A stretch of DNA of 64,000 bases from Sphingobacterium mizutaii (GTDB lineage Bacteria; Bacteroidota; Bacteroidia; Sphingobacteriales; Sphingobacteriaceae): NCBI RefSeq assembly GCF_900187125.1, contig NZ_LT906468.1, positions 1,984,001-2,048,000 on the forward strand. The letters run 5' to 3'. The translations under genes and the position numbers were made by a program. The notes beneath the pieces are model-generated. The model saw only the letters and a list, made by a program, of their open reading frames with translations. It was not told where the DNA came from and did not search any database. This document shows, piece after piece, positions 42,270 through 52,050 of this stretch (positions are counted from its first letter, which is position 1; each line of letters begins with the position of its first letter).

Positions 42270-43460
42270 CTAATCGTAGAATTCCTGATCAAAGTTTTTT
42301 CCTTTGCTTTTGTCAGTAGCATCATTCTGCGGATTAGAATTCCCTTTTTCTGGGTTATCCTTCGGTTTTTTAGTTTTCTTCTGTCCAAATTCGGCCACCT
42401 CCACGATCCTTGGGATACTACTTTTAGGTGCCATATGGCGCAGTTTGCGGATTTTACGCCTGCGTTTATAGTTTTTGATAATGGAGCTATCTCGATATAG
42501 GTTCCAATTCATCAGCAATACACTGAACAGCACGACAGCAAGTCCGATGATCTGCATGCGGCTGACCAAATGATCAGTAAAGAAGTGCACCAGGATTAGG
42601 GCAACAATTGGGTTGACATAAGCATAGGTACTGACCTCTGTGGCTGGACGATACTGCAATAAGAAAATATAACAGCTGAAGGCCAAGATGGATCCCATTA
42701 AAGCTAGATAAACCATGGCTCCCCAATATTCTAATGGAACTGATCCGAATTCGAAACTTTTATATTCTCCATTCAACAAAGCAACCGTGGTAAAGGCCAC
42801 GCCTGCCACGACCATTTGCCAAGCAGTCTTGACCATTACATTTAGGTCTTCTTCTGGCTCTTTAGCAGTGTTTGGATCAGCAGACTTCTTGTTGTCCGAT
42901 TTCTTATTGTACTTTGAAATAAGTGAACCTACGGTCCAACCTATGGTTCCTACAGTCATGACGATCATGGCGGTAAGTTTTTTGTCATTGTCACCTTCAT
43001 TTGCTGAAGCTCCAAAAATCTGCTCTGCAAATAACATGACAACACCGAGGAAACCAAGGATAAGGCCTAATAAGGTCGGTATGCTGGAGAAGTTTTCTTT
43101 CCATTTTGGTTTATCCAGGATAATGAACCAAATAGCGGTAGCGGCAGAAAGAATAGATACGATGGCGCTAGAGATATACTGCTCTGACCAGATAATGGCC
43201 GCCATATCAATAAAAAGTAAAAGGAAACCGACCAATGCGGCGTCTTTTACAGCACTCTTAATATAAATTTTATATCCTTTTACCCAACAGTAAAACATCA
43301 GCAGTGATCCTGCAATGATGAATCTGATAGACCCCAATACAAAAGGAGGGAAAGCGTGCAAGGCTTTCTCAATAAAGAAAAAGGTAGATCCCCAAACGAT
43401 GTACACCACCAAGTAGGCAAAGATGATGATGCTGCCTGATGGATTTGATGATTTTACCAT
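42270..43460 (-). CDS. EamA-family (DMT superfamily) transporter
   Basis: This is a 396-residue inner-membrane protein with about ten helices in two EamA repeats. The first opens YLVVYIVWGSTFFFIEKAL with PPFVLGSIRFIIAG; the second has WQMVVAGVAFTTVALLNGEY and TEVSTYAYVNPIVALILVHF. A hydrophilic loop (about 195-215) separates the repeats, and a 60-residue charged cytoplasmic tail, unusually long for the family, follows the last helix. The substrate is unknown; amino acids or other metabolites are usual. An Lrp-type regulator gene lies 8 bases upstream, which points to amino-acid export. Confidence 0.9.
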   Translation of the reverse strand: MVKSSNPSGSIIIFAYLVVYIVWGSTFFFIEKALHAFPPFVLGSIRFIIAGSLLMFYCWVKGYKIYIKSAVKDAALVGFLLLFIDMAAIIWSEQYISSAIVSILSAATAIWFIILDKPKWKENFSSIPTLLGLILGFLGVVMLFAEQIFGASANEGDNDKKLTAMIVMTVGTIGWTVGSLISKYNKKSDNKKSADPNTAKEPEEDLNVMVKTAWQMVVAGVAFTTVALLNGEYKSFEFGSVPLEYWGAMVYLALMGSILAFSCYIFLLQYRPATEVSTYAYVNPIVALILVHFFTDHLVSRMQIIGLAVVLFSVLLMNWNLYRDSSIIKNYKRRRKIRKLRHMAPKSSIPRIVEVAEFGQKKTKKPKDNPEKGNSNPQNDATDKSKGKNFDQEFYD

Positions 43461-43468
43461 GTTTTATG

Positions 43469-43948
43469 TTAATCCTTTGAAGGAATTACTAATTTATTAT
43501 CTTCTTTTACTGTCTCTAGAACGATAGTAGTTCTTGTTGATATGATACCTTCTATCTTGCTCAGGGTGTTGCGCATAAGGTCAACAAGTCCTGCAGAGTC
43601 ATTGGTTCTCACTTTGATCAGGTAACCATCTTCTCCAGCAATATCATGGACTTCCAATACTTCAGGGATTTCGGCCAAAAGTAAACCTACTTTCTGGACA
43701 CCGATGATATCCTGGGTTTTGATAAAGATGAAAGAAAGCATTTTTTGATCTAAGGCAGCAGGGTTGATCCGAGCATTATATTGTAGGATTACTTCCTTCT
43801 GTTCCAGTTTTTTGACCCTTTCCAAAATTGCTGAAGGGGCCATGCCTAGTTCGCGAGCAATATCAGCATTATTCGTGCGGGCATTGTCCTGCATAATTCT
43901 GATAATCTGAAGATCAATTTGATCCAATGAAATTTCTAGTTTCGCCAT
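43469..43948 (-). CDS. Lrp/AsnC-family transcriptional regulator
   Basis: This is a 159-residue protein with an N-terminal AsnC-type HTH (LDQIDLQIIRIMQDNARTNN, ADIARELGMAPSAILERVKK) and a C-terminal RAM/ACT ligand domain (FIFIKTQDIIGVQKVGLLLA, GEDGYLIKVRT). It forms a two-gene operon with the EamA transporter downstream. Likely ligands are amino acids, and the probable target is its own operon. It is full length for the family. Confidence 0.95.
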   Translation of the reverse strand: MAKLEISLDQIDLQIIRIMQDNARTNNADIARELGMAPSAILERVKKLEQKEVILQYNARINPAALDQKMLSFIFIKTQDIIGVQKVGLLLAEIPEVLEVHDIAGEDGYLIKVRTNDSAGLVDLMRNTLSKIEGIISTRTTIVLETVKEDNKLVIPSKD

Positions 43949-44197
43949 AATGGCGCAAATATCGGTAAAGCCGAATTAAATTCAAAGAAAATAGGTAAAA
44001 AAAGAATTTTATTCAGTGAATTATGACTTTATTAGGATAGGAAAGATTTTTTTGAGCAAGCAATTGTAATTTTTTCTCAAATTATTGTTGCTGAGGTTTA
44101 TACGAATATAGTCAATTCGAGCTAGATATGGAAATATATGTTTATCACTTATAATTAGTGAAACAATGTGTAGTTTTGTTATTCAATCTATCTTATC

Positions 44198-47122
44198 GTG
44201 TCAGTACAGTTAAAATTAGCTGCCTTAGCAGAATCCCTACAGGGAGATTTCTTTTATGATGAAAGTATAGCATCTCATCAGACGATGCGTTTAGCCTATT
44301 CTACTGATGCTTCGGTGTATCAGGAGTTACCATTGGCAGTCTGTATTCCCCAACAAATACAAGATCTGAAAACCCTAATTCGGTTTGCAAATGAAAACCA
44401 GGTTACCTTGATTCCTAGGACTGCTGGTACTTCTTTGGCTGGTCAAGTTGTGGGGGCTGGGATTGTGATCGATATCTCTAGGTTCTTCAATCAGATATTG
44501 GAAGTCAATCAAGAAGAGCAATGGGCGAGGGTTCAACCGGGAGTGATCCGGGATGACCTGAATGCCTATTTGAAACCTTATGGGTTGATGTTTGGGCCGG
44601 AAACTTCTACAGCTAGTAGGGCCATGATCGGCGGGATGATTGGAAACAACTCATCCGGTTTGCATTCAATCGTTTGGGGAGATACGCGTCATAATCTATT
44701 GGAAGCTAATGTGATATTGGATGATGAGTCTGAAGTGCAGTTTAAAGAACTGAATGAAGCTGCCTACTTTGAAAAGCTGTCCTTAAAATCTCGTGAAGGT
44801 GATATTTATAGAAACCTGAACGCTCTATTGACCAATAAAGAAAACCAAGATGCCATCCATGCGGGCTATCCTAAGTCTGAAATTACCCGTCGGAATACGG
44901 GCTATGCTTTGGATATGTTGTCAGATACCAGTCAACCATTCAACCTGTGTCGACTATTGGCAGGATCGGAAGGGACAATTGGTATCATTACGGAAGCAAA
45001 AATAAAGTTGATGCCCCTTCCTGCAAAGGAAATTGGCCTTCTTTGTGTTCACTTCAACGATATGGTAGAATGTATGCGCGGGAATGTCATCGCTTTGAAC
45101 AATAAACCTGAAGCTTCCGAATTGGTCGATAAGTATATTCTGGACTTTACAGTTGGGCATCCAACCTATCAATACAACCGCTTTTTTATCGAGGGTGATC
45201 CTGAAGCCTTATTGATCGTTGAATTTAGGGGCAATAGCCAAGAAGAGATTGCGCATAAAGCCGAGCGTTTGGTCCATGAACTAAAAGCTGCCGGATTGGG
45301 TTATGCCTATCCTTGGATTACCGGTGTTGAAAAAACCAACCTGGTTTGGGATGTGAGAAAGGCCGGATTAGGATTGATCCGGAACCTGCCTGGCGATTCC
45401 CAACCGGTCAACCTTATTGAGGATTGTGCCGTTTCTCCTGAGGATCTGCCGGCTTATGTTTCCGATATACAAGAGCTGTTGAAGGAAGAGCAGGTACATG
45501 CTTCGTATTATGCCCATGCTGGGGCAGGTGAGCTGCATATCGAACCCTTTATAAACCTCAAGACAGCTGATGGAAAAAAGCAGTTCCGCCGGATTTTAGA
45601 GAAAACCACGGATTTGGTCTTGAAGTATAATGGTTCATTAAGTGGTGAGCATGGTGATGGTCGATTGCGAGGAGAGTTTATTGGTAAAGTCTTAGGTGAT
45701 CAAGTATATCAACTTCTGTTACAGGTAAAAAACATATTTGACCCAAACAATATATTTAATGCAAAAAAGATAGTCGATACACCTCCAATGGATACCCATT
45801 TGCGTTATGACCATGTTACGGATGCGAAGCAAATCAAGACCTATTTTGATTTTACGAAGAATGAAAGCATCCTTCGTTTGGCGGAGAAATGCTCGGGTTC
45901 TGGGGACTGTAGGAAAACAGAAATAACAGGGGGCACGATGTGTCCATCTTTTATGGCAACTCGGGACGAGAAAGATACAACCCGGGCAAGGGCGAATATG
46001 TTGCGTCAATTTCTGACCAACTCGACCCAGAGTAATCGATTCAATCATGAGGAGATCAAGGAGGTAATGGATCTTTGCTTGAGTTGTAAGGGCTGTAAAA
46101 CGGAATGTCCGTCTAGCGTCGATATCGCGAAGATGAAGGCCGAATTCCTGCAGCATTATTATGATGCCAATGGTAGTCCGTTTAGAGCGAAGTTGATTGC
46201 CAATTTTACGGAATCTCAAAAATTGGGTTCTTTAGTTGCTCCAATCTATAATTTCTTTGCAACAAATGGTTTTACCTCTAGCATCATCAAATCAGTGGTG
46301 GGTTTTGCTCCTGGGAGGTCATTGCCAAAAGTGCATGGAACGACATTTAGTAAATGGGCTTCCAAACAACCTCTTAGTAATAATAAACGTAAGGTTTTTC
46401 TATTTAGTGATGAGTTTACAAATTACAATGACACGGAAGTAGGGATCACTGCCCATAAATTATTAACTGCTCTGGGATATGAAGTTATCGTTCCTAAGCT
46501 AAAGGAAAGCGGTAGGACTTATTTGTCGAAAGGTTTTGTTAAGAAGGCAAAAGAATTGGCAAATCAGAACGTGGATTTAGCCTCTCAGGAAGTCACTTCG
46601 GAGAGTCCATTATTGGGTATTGAGCCTTCAGCAATTATCACATTTCGCGATGAATATCCAGATTTAGTGGATGAGTCAAAACGTGAGCAAGCTAATATAT
46701 TGGCGAAGAATGCCTTGATGATCGATGAGTTTTTGGTCCGTGAAATGAAAGCGGGTAGGATACATCCTGAACAATTCACGGCAGAACCTCAAAAGATCAA
46801 GCTACATGGTCACTGTTATCAGAAAGCTTTTAAATTGGTGGATGCTACCAAGGAGTTTTTATCCTTCCCTTCGAATTATGAAGTAGAAGTTATACCTTCA
46901 GGTTGCTGTGGTATGGCTGGATCATTTGGCTACGAGAAGGAGCATTTTGAGGTTTCCCAAAAAGTAGCTGAACTGGTTTTATATCCTACATTGCGCAAAA
47001 CTGGCCAAGAATACCTTATTGCAGCAGCAGGAACTAGTTGTAGGCATCAGATCAAGGATGGGCTTCAGCGGAAATCATTCCATCCTGTGGAGATTATATA
47101 TGACGCTTTGATCAAGAAATAA
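44198..47122 (+). CDS. FAD-binding and 4Fe-4S oxidoreductase (GlcD/GlcF-type fusion)
   Basis: This is a 974-residue fusion starting at GTG. The N-terminal FAD-binding PCMH domain has LIPRTAGTSLAGQVVGAGIV and AMIGGMIGNNSSGLHSIVWG. The FAD-linked oxidase C-terminal domain has SGEHGDGRLRGEF. Two 4Fe-4S motifs begin at C565 (CSGSGDCRKTE then MCPS) and C627 (CLSCKGCKTECP). The CCG domain at the C-terminus has GHCYQKA and SGCCGMAGSFGY (C903, C904). Such proteins oxidise 2-hydroxyacids (D-lactate, glycolate, 2-hydroxyglutarate) and pass electrons to the quinone pool. The exact substrate cannot be told from sequence alone. Confidence 0.92.
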   Translation: MSVQLKLAALAESLQGDFFYDESIASHQTMRLAYSTDASVYQELPLAVCIPQQIQDLKTLIRFANENQVTLIPRTAGTSLAGQVVGAGIVIDISRFFNQILEVNQEEQWARVQPGVIRDDLNAYLKPYGLMFGPETSTASRAMIGGMIGNNSSGLHSIVWGDTRHNLLEANVILDDESEVQFKELNEAAYFEKLSLKSREGDIYRNLNALLTNKENQDAIHAGYPKSEITRRNTGYALDMLSDTSQPFNLCRLLAGSEGTIGIITEAKIKLMPLPAKEIGLLCVHFNDMVECMRGNVIALNNKPEASELVDKYILDFTVGHPTYQYNRFFIEGDPEALLIVEFRGNSQEEIAHKAERLVHELKAAGLGYAYPWITGVEKTNLVWDVRKAGLGLIRNLPGDSQPVNLIEDCAVSPEDLPAYVSDIQELLKEEQVHASYYAHAGAGELHIEPFINLKTADGKKQFRRILEKTTDLVLKYNGSLSGEHGDGRLRGEFIGKVLGDQVYQLLLQVKNIFDPNNIFNAKKIVDTPPMDTHLRYDHVTDAKQIKTYFDFTKNESILRLAEKCSGSGDCRKTEITGGTMCPSFMATRDEKDTTRARANMLRQFLTNSTQSNRFNHEEIKEVMDLCLSCKGCKTECPSSVDIAKMKAEFLQHYYDANGSPFRAKLIANFTESQKLGSLVAPIYNFFATNGFTSSIIKSVVGFAPGRSLPKVHGTTFSKWASKQPLSNNKRKVFLFSDEFTNYNDTEVGITAHKLLTALGYEVIVPKLKESGRTYLSKGFVKKAKELANQNVDLASQEVTSESPLLGIEPSAIITFRDEYPDLVDESKREQANILAKNALMIDEFLVREMKAGRIHPEQFTAEPQKIKLHGHCYQKAFKLVDATKEFLSFPSNYEVEVIPSGCCGMAGSFGYEKEHFEVSQKVAELVLYPTLRKTGQEYLIAAAGTSCRHQIKDGLQRKSFHPVEIIYDALIKK

Positions 47123-47169
47123 TAAACAAATTTTGTAATTTATTGTATTAAAAATAAACGAAAGAGATT

Positions 47170-47814
47170 ATGAAAAAGATAACAACTTTAGCTTTGCTAG
47201 TTTCTACAGCGGTTTGGATGGGTTCATGTGGTAATTCAAACAAAACCGAGGGTGGTTCAGGTGATTCCACGGCGACAACGGCTTCTACTGCTTTGAAACC
47301 GATGACCAACACAGCAGATGGGAGTTTGCTGCACCTGTACTTTGATTTAACAAATCCTAGCCCGACTGATTCTTCTATCGTTTATGATGCAAAAGCAGAA
47401 TACAATAATGAGCCTGTGGGCTTTAAAGTGGAGGTGCTGAAGACCATTGATGCAGGTATTAATGCGCAAGGGCAACCGGATGAGGAATTAGGATTTAGGA
47501 AAGGATCAGTGCGGATTACCTCCAATGGAGCTCCTTCTGATAATTTCGTGAAATCATTGGGTAATTTGTTCAATTTGCCTACAGATGGTAAGATGACTAC
47601 CAACACTTTGGTTCCTTTGGTATTTTCATCGAACAAAGAAAAAGTTGATCTTTCAAAGCCTGGAACCTATAGTTTTAAGTATTTCTTTGATAACAGTTCT
47701 GGCAAGGAAGCTGAGATTTTTGGTTATGTTGATACCTACAAACAATCCTTCGAACTTGGTGAAAAAGATTCAACCAATCGAGCAGCATTAATTTCTGCAT
47801 TTGAAGGTAAATAA
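47170..47814 (+). CDS. Putative lipoprotein
   Basis: This is a 214-residue lipoprotein. The signal peptide has lipobox GSC with C20 as the modified residue (VWMGSCGNS), followed by a Gly/Ser/Thr-rich linker and a beta-rich domain (KPMTNTADGSLLHLYFDLTN, GFKVEVLKTI). No domain is recognised. It ends in a strong terminator whose T run abuts the next gene's start codon. It lies in the periplasm or on the outer membrane; function is unknown. Confidence 0.7.
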   Translation: MKKITTLALLVSTAVWMGSCGNSNKTEGGSGDSTATTASTALKPMTNTADGSLLHLYFDLTNPSPTDSSIVYDAKAEYNNEPVGFKVEVLKTIDAGINAQGQPDEELGFRKGSVRITSNGAPSDNFVKSLGNLFNLPTDGKMTTNTLVPLVFSSNKEKVDLSKPGTYSFKYFFDNSSGKEAEIFGYVDTYKQSFELGEKDSTNRAALISAFEGK

Positions 47815-47835
47815 AATTTATTTAGTGTATTTTAG

Positions 47836-47863
47836 AGGACCAGTTAAAAGCTGGTCCTTTTTT
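47836..47863 (+). terminator. Terminator abutting the next start codon
   Basis: An 8-bp stem, AGGACCAG (47836-47843) / CTGGTCCT (47851-47858), is followed by a T run to 47863. The next gene's ATG begins at 47864, so the stem occupies the position of its ribosome-binding site. Confidence 0.85.
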
Positions 47864-48751
47864 ATGCAATTACACTACATCAGGTTAATATTTTGTCTAT
47901 TTTTTCTAGTCCTGGGCTACAATGAATTGCTTGCTCAAGAGGTTCTTCATTCTGAACGTGTATCCAAGGGAAAGGTTAGCGATCCTGCACTGGATGAGAT
48001 ATCCGGCATAATTGCTTCTATTAATAATCCGGGAATGTTTTGGGTACATAATGATAGTGGGGATGAGGCCAAAGTTTATTTGATTGATTCGGCTGCTAGG
48101 CTTATGTGCAGCTTTCAATTGGAGGGCGTAGAAGCTAAAGATATCGAAGATATTGCCTGGGTAGAACTAGAGGGGCAATCTTATGTAGTTTTAGCGGATA
48201 TTGGTGATAATTTGGCGGAACGGTCCAATCTGTCCCTTTATGTCTTTCCTGAACCGGTTTTGAAAAAGGGAGTGAAGCAGGATTCGATTGCAAAGGCTAG
48301 CATTTCCATCAAGCAATTGAAATATCCAGGAAAAGCAAGAGATGCTGAGGCCGTTTTTATTGACCCTTTGGATAAGCAATTCTATTTGATATCGAAAAGA
48401 GAATTTAGGTCTTCATTGTATTCTGCGGATATCTTCAAGGAAAAGAAGCAGATTTATCTGCTCAATCCCAGATTTAGTTTTCCTTTTACTTTTATTACAG
48501 CGGCAGATATTTCCCCTAAAAGGGATGCTGTCATCATGAAAAACTTAACTAGCATATTTTATTGGCCTATAGGTAGAAATGATTCTTTGCTTGAAGCATT
48601 GAAGAAGCAACCTTTGCCAATTCCCTATGAACCGGAGCCACAAGGTGAGGCCATCACTTTTGATCGAAAATCTGATGGTTTTTTTACAATAAGTGAGCGT
48701 CCTTTTGGCCTTGACTCGTATCTTTATTATTATCATATATCAAAACACTAA
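47864..48751 (+). CDS. Secreted beta-propeller-like protein
   Basis: This is a 295-residue protein with a signal peptide (IFCLFFLVLGYNELLAQ). The mature chain has repeated strand patterns with VHNDSGDEAKVYLID, IEDIAWVELEGQSYVVLADIGDN, ARDAEAVFIDPLDKQFYLIS and GEAITFDRKSDGFFTISE, typical of a beta-propeller with GD-N and E-A-I turns. No catalytic residue is apparent. An in-frame ATG at 47801 overlaps the previous gene and runs through the terminator, so I place the start at 47864. It is followed after 5 bases by an esterase gene. Confidence 0.7.
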   Translation: MQLHYIRLIFCLFFLVLGYNELLAQEVLHSERVSKGKVSDPALDEISGIIASINNPGMFWVHNDSGDEAKVYLIDSAARLMCSFQLEGVEAKDIEDIAWVELEGQSYVVLADIGDNLAERSNLSLYVFPEPVLKKGVKQDSIAKASISIKQLKYPGKARDAEAVFIDPLDKQFYLISKREFRSSLYSADIFKEKKQIYLLNPRFSFPFTFITAADISPKRDAVIMKNLTSIFYWPIGRNDSLLEALKKQPLPIPYEPEPQGEAITFDRKSDGFFTISERPFGLDSYLYYYHISKH

Positions 48752-48756
48752 ATCCT

Positions 48757-49566
48757 ATGAGAATTATTTTATCCTTACTGCTCTTGCTCCTAAGTTCGGG
48801 ATTTGTCCGAGCGGCCAAGGTGGATACCATTGCCGTGCATAGTGCGGCCATGAATAAATCGATCAAGACGGTTGTTATCCAACCGGAAGGGTCAAAAAAG
48901 AAAGATCTGCCCACCTTATATCTTTTACATGGCTACTCTGGAAATTATGCTGATTGGGTAAACAAGGCACCTGTAATCAAGGATTTGGCAGACCAATATG
49001 GAATATTGATTGTTTGTCCGGATGGAGGTTTTGGTAGTTGGTATTGGGATTCAGAAATTGATCAAAATTTTAAATACGAGACTTTTGTTGCCAAAGAATT
49101 GGTGGATTATATCGATGGGAAATATCCGGTCATCAAAGACCGCAAGAAGCGTGGCATCACTGGGTTGAGCATGGGCGGGCATGGAGCGCTTTATTTAGCA
49201 ATCCGCCATCAAGATGTTTTTGCAGCTGTAGGTAGTACCGCTGGTGGTTTGGACATCCGTCCGTTTCCTAATAATTGGGATATGGCGAAAAGGATAGGAG
49301 CGTACGACCAACATCCGCAAGTTTGGGATAGCCATACAGTGATGGAACTAACACACTTGATTAAACCAAAATCATTAGAAATATTTATCGATTGTGGCAC
49401 AGATGATTTTTTTTATGCGGTAAATCATAAATTTCATGAAAAATTAGCCTACTTAAATATCCCACATCGATATTTAAGCATGCCAGGGGCGCACAATTGG
49501 GATTATTGGGGTAAATCAATTCAATATCAACTAATATTCTTTCAAGAGTTCTTTTCTAGAGCATAG
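48757..49566 (+). CDS. Secreted esterase of the alpha/beta-hydrolase fold (esterase-D/FrmB-like)
   Basis: This is a 269-residue protein with a signal peptide (RIILSLLLLLLSSGFVRAA). The nucleophile elbow is GLSMGGHG with S138. The acid is probably D in DCGTDDFFY and the histidine H in GAHNWDYW. The YLLHGYSGNYADWV oxyanion region is typical of the esterase family that includes S-formylglutathione hydrolase-like and feruloyl esterases. The signal peptide argues for a periplasmic enzyme. The substrate is unknown. It is co-transcribed with the gene 5 bases upstream and ends in a terminator. Confidence 0.9.
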   Translation: MRIILSLLLLLLSSGFVRAAKVDTIAVHSAAMNKSIKTVVIQPEGSKKKDLPTLYLLHGYSGNYADWVNKAPVIKDLADQYGILIVCPDGGFGSWYWDSEIDQNFKYETFVAKELVDYIDGKYPVIKDRKKRGITGLSMGGHGALYLAIRHQDVFAAVGSTAGGLDIRPFPNNWDMAKRIGAYDQHPQVWDSHTVMELTHLIKPKSLEIFIDCGTDDFFYAVNHKFHEKLAYLNIPHRYLSMPGAHNWDYWGKSIQYQLIFFQEFFSRA

Positions 49567-49648
49567 GATTATGACTATATTGGATAAATTATTTGCTACA
49601 TTGAATAACATTAATAAATTTGGACTTTATACTTGATTATAAACCTGT

Positions 49649-49681
49649 AAAAGCCATTTTGTTGTTCAGAAGGGCTTTTTT
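49649..49681 (+). terminator. Terminator of the esterase transcript
   Basis: A 7-bp stem, AAAAGCC (49649-49655) / GGCTTTT (49673-49679), has a 17-base loop and a T run to 49681. It lies upstream of the TonB receptor gene. Confidence 0.7.
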
Positions 49682-49712
49682 ACTTTTGACCATGATTTTT
49701 AACCTAAAGCGA

Positions 49713-52049
49713 ATGAAATCGCTATCTCAATGCATGAGCATCAGTCTCATAATGCTGTTAGTTTTTGTATGTGATTTTGCATCTGCCCAAGAAAAATTAA
49801 CCTTAAGTGGTTATGTTCGCGATGCCAATTCTGGTGAAAATTTAATTGCGGCTGTAATTCGAGTAAGAGCGCTTAATTTAAGCACTTACTCCAATAACTA
49901 TGGGTTTTATTCTATCTCGTTGCCGGAAGGTAAGCATGAGATCGAAATCTCCTATGTAGGTTATGCCACTAAAGAAGAGCAAATTGAAGTCAATGCCTCT
50001 AAGCGTCATAATTTTGAATTGGTTTCCAATTCGAGTGTGATCGAGGAAATCGTTGTTACCGGCAAAAAGGAGGACGACCATGTCACTTCTGCGCAAATGG
50101 GTAACTTGAAGTTCAGCATGGAGGAATTGAAGAATATACCGGTCCTTTTTGGTGAAAAGGATGTGTTGAAAAGCATTCAATTACTTCCTGGTGTTTCTTC
50201 TGGGGGTGAAGGTAGTGCAAATTTCTATGTGCGTGGGGGTGGCGGAGACCAAAATTTAATCTTATTGGATGAGGCTACCGTTTATAATGCATCCCATTTA
50301 ATGGGCTTTTTCTCTACTTTCAACTCTGATGCCATCAAGGATGCCAATCTGTACAAAGGTGGTATTCCGGCGCAATATGGTGGCCGTATATCTTCGGTAA
50401 TGGATATCAGCATGCTGGATGGTAATAATAAAAAGTTCAGTGCCGAAGGTGGGATCGGTTTGATTGCTTCTAGATTGAAGCTTGAAGGACCAATTGTAAA
50501 GGATAAAAGTTCCTTTATGATCAGTGGTCGCCGTACCTATGCGGATCTGTTCTTGAAGTTTTCTTCGGATGATAGGGCTAAGCGAAGTAAACTGTATTTC
50601 TATGACTTGAACGCCAAATTCAACTATAAACTGAATGATCGGAATACCATTTACTTATCGGGTTACTTTGGAAAGGACGATTTAGGTTATTCAGATCTAT
50701 TTGCATTTGATTGGGGCAATTCAACGGCGACAGTACGTTGGAATTCCATCATCAATTCGCAATTGTTTAGCAATACTTCCCTTATCTATAGTGATTTTGC
50801 CTATCACGTTAATGTAAACAGTGATGATTCAAAGTTTAGGATTGCCTCGAAGATCAGGAACTTAAACCTGAAACAAGACTTCTCTTATTATTCCAACGAT
50901 AATAGCACCATCCGATTTGGTGTCAATCTATTGCGTCAAGAAATCCGTCCTGCCAGCATCAGTGCAGTCGACGAATCGGATATCAATAGCATCACGATCG
51001 AAAGTAGACAAGGTGTGGAGGCATCGGCCTATATATCCCATGATTGGAAGCCTTTTGAGAAGCTTTCCTTGATCTATGGACTTAGATTAAGTGATTTCAT
51101 GGTGATGGGACCTGGCACTTTCTACGAATTTAATGAAGAGGGAGATGCGACTTCTGAATCTTATTATGAATCAGGGATCGCGAAACATTATTTCAATATT
51201 GAACCAAGGCTTTCTCTTTCTTACGCCTTCAATTCAAGCAACAGTATCAAAGCGAGCTTCAATAGGATGACCCAAAACCTGCACCAGTTGACCAATACCA
51301 CGGCGAGTTTGCCAACTGATCAATATATGGTGAGTAGCATGAACGTCAAACCGCAAATTTCGGATCAAGCTGCATTGGGTTACTTCCGTAATTTTAGGGA
51401 TAATACCTATGAGTTTTCCGTCGAAACCTATTACAAGTTTATGGACAACCAAATTGACTTCCGGAACGGTGCGGACCTGCAGGCCAATAAACAATTGGAA
51501 GGTGAGCTATTGTATGGTATAGGTCGTTCTTACGGGGCAGAATTCCTGATGAGAAAGAAAAAAGGAAAATTGAACGGGTGGATAAGCTACACGCTTTCGA
51601 AGAGTGAAAGGCAGTTTGACCAGATCAATGATGGTACTTGGTTTAATGCAAGGCAAGACCGTACGCATGATGTTTCTTTGGTGGGAATCTACCAGATGTC
51701 CAAGAAATGGACCTTGGGAGCTACCTTTGTATATTATACAGGGAATGCCATTACCTTCCCAAGTGGTAAATACCTAATCGATGGAAGGACCATGTTCTAC
51801 TATGAGGAGCGTAATGGTTATAGAATGCCTGATTATCATCGTTTGGATCTGTCGTTAACCTATGAGCCTAAGAATGAACGTAAGAAATTCCATTCTAGCT
51901 GGGTATTTGGCGTCTACAATGCCTATAACCGTAAAAATGCTTATGTAATTGATTTTAGAGAGAATAAAGAGAATGCTAATATCACTGAAGCTTATAAAAT
52001 AGCCTTGTTTGGAGCTATTCCTTCAGTAACCTGGAACTTTAAATTTTAA
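49713..52049 (+). CDS. TonB-dependent outer-membrane receptor
   Basis: This is a 778-residue protein from the ATG at 49713. A signal peptide is followed by a carboxypeptidase-regulatory-like domain at about 30-115 (LTLSGYVRDANSGENLIAAV), the plug domain with IEEIVVTGKKEDD, VLKSIQLLPGVSSGGEGSAN and FYVRGGGGDQNLILLDEA, and a beta-barrel ending WNFKF. This is the FecA/SusC-like group of TonB receptors common in Bacteroidota. The DUF4249 lipoprotein gene 1 base downstream is its usual partner. The substrate is unknown. An earlier ATG at 49692 is possible. Confidence 0.92.
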   Translation: MKSLSQCMSISLIMLLVFVCDFASAQEKLTLSGYVRDANSGENLIAAVIRVRALNLSTYSNNYGFYSISLPEGKHEIEISYVGYATKEEQIEVNASKRHNFELVSNSSVIEEIVVTGKKEDDHVTSAQMGNLKFSMEELKNIPVLFGEKDVLKSIQLLPGVSSGGEGSANFYVRGGGGDQNLILLDEATVYNASHLMGFFSTFNSDAIKDANLYKGGIPAQYGGRISSVMDISMLDGNNKKFSAEGGIGLIASRLKLEGPIVKDKSSFMISGRRTYADLFLKFSSDDRAKRSKLYFYDLNAKFNYKLNDRNTIYLSGYFGKDDLGYSDLFAFDWGNSTATVRWNSIINSQLFSNTSLIYSDFAYHVNVNSDDSKFRIASKIRNLNLKQDFSYYSNDNSTIRFGVNLLRQEIRPASISAVDESDINSITIESRQGVEASAYISHDWKPFEKLSLIYGLRLSDFMVMGPGTFYEFNEEGDATSESYYESGIAKHYFNIEPRLSLSYAFNSSNSIKASFNRMTQNLHQLTNTTASLPTDQYMVSSMNVKPQISDQAALGYFRNFRDNTYEFSVETYYKFMDNQIDFRNGADLQANKQLEGELLYGIGRSYGAEFLMRKKKGKLNGWISYTLSKSERQFDQINDGTWFNARQDRTHDVSLVGIYQMSKKWTLGATFVYYTGNAITFPSGKYLIDGRTMFYYEERNGYRMPDYHRLDLSLTYEPKNERKKFHSSWVFGVYNAYNRKNAYVIDFRENKENANITEAYKIALFGAIPSVTWNFKF

Positions 52050-52050
52050 A

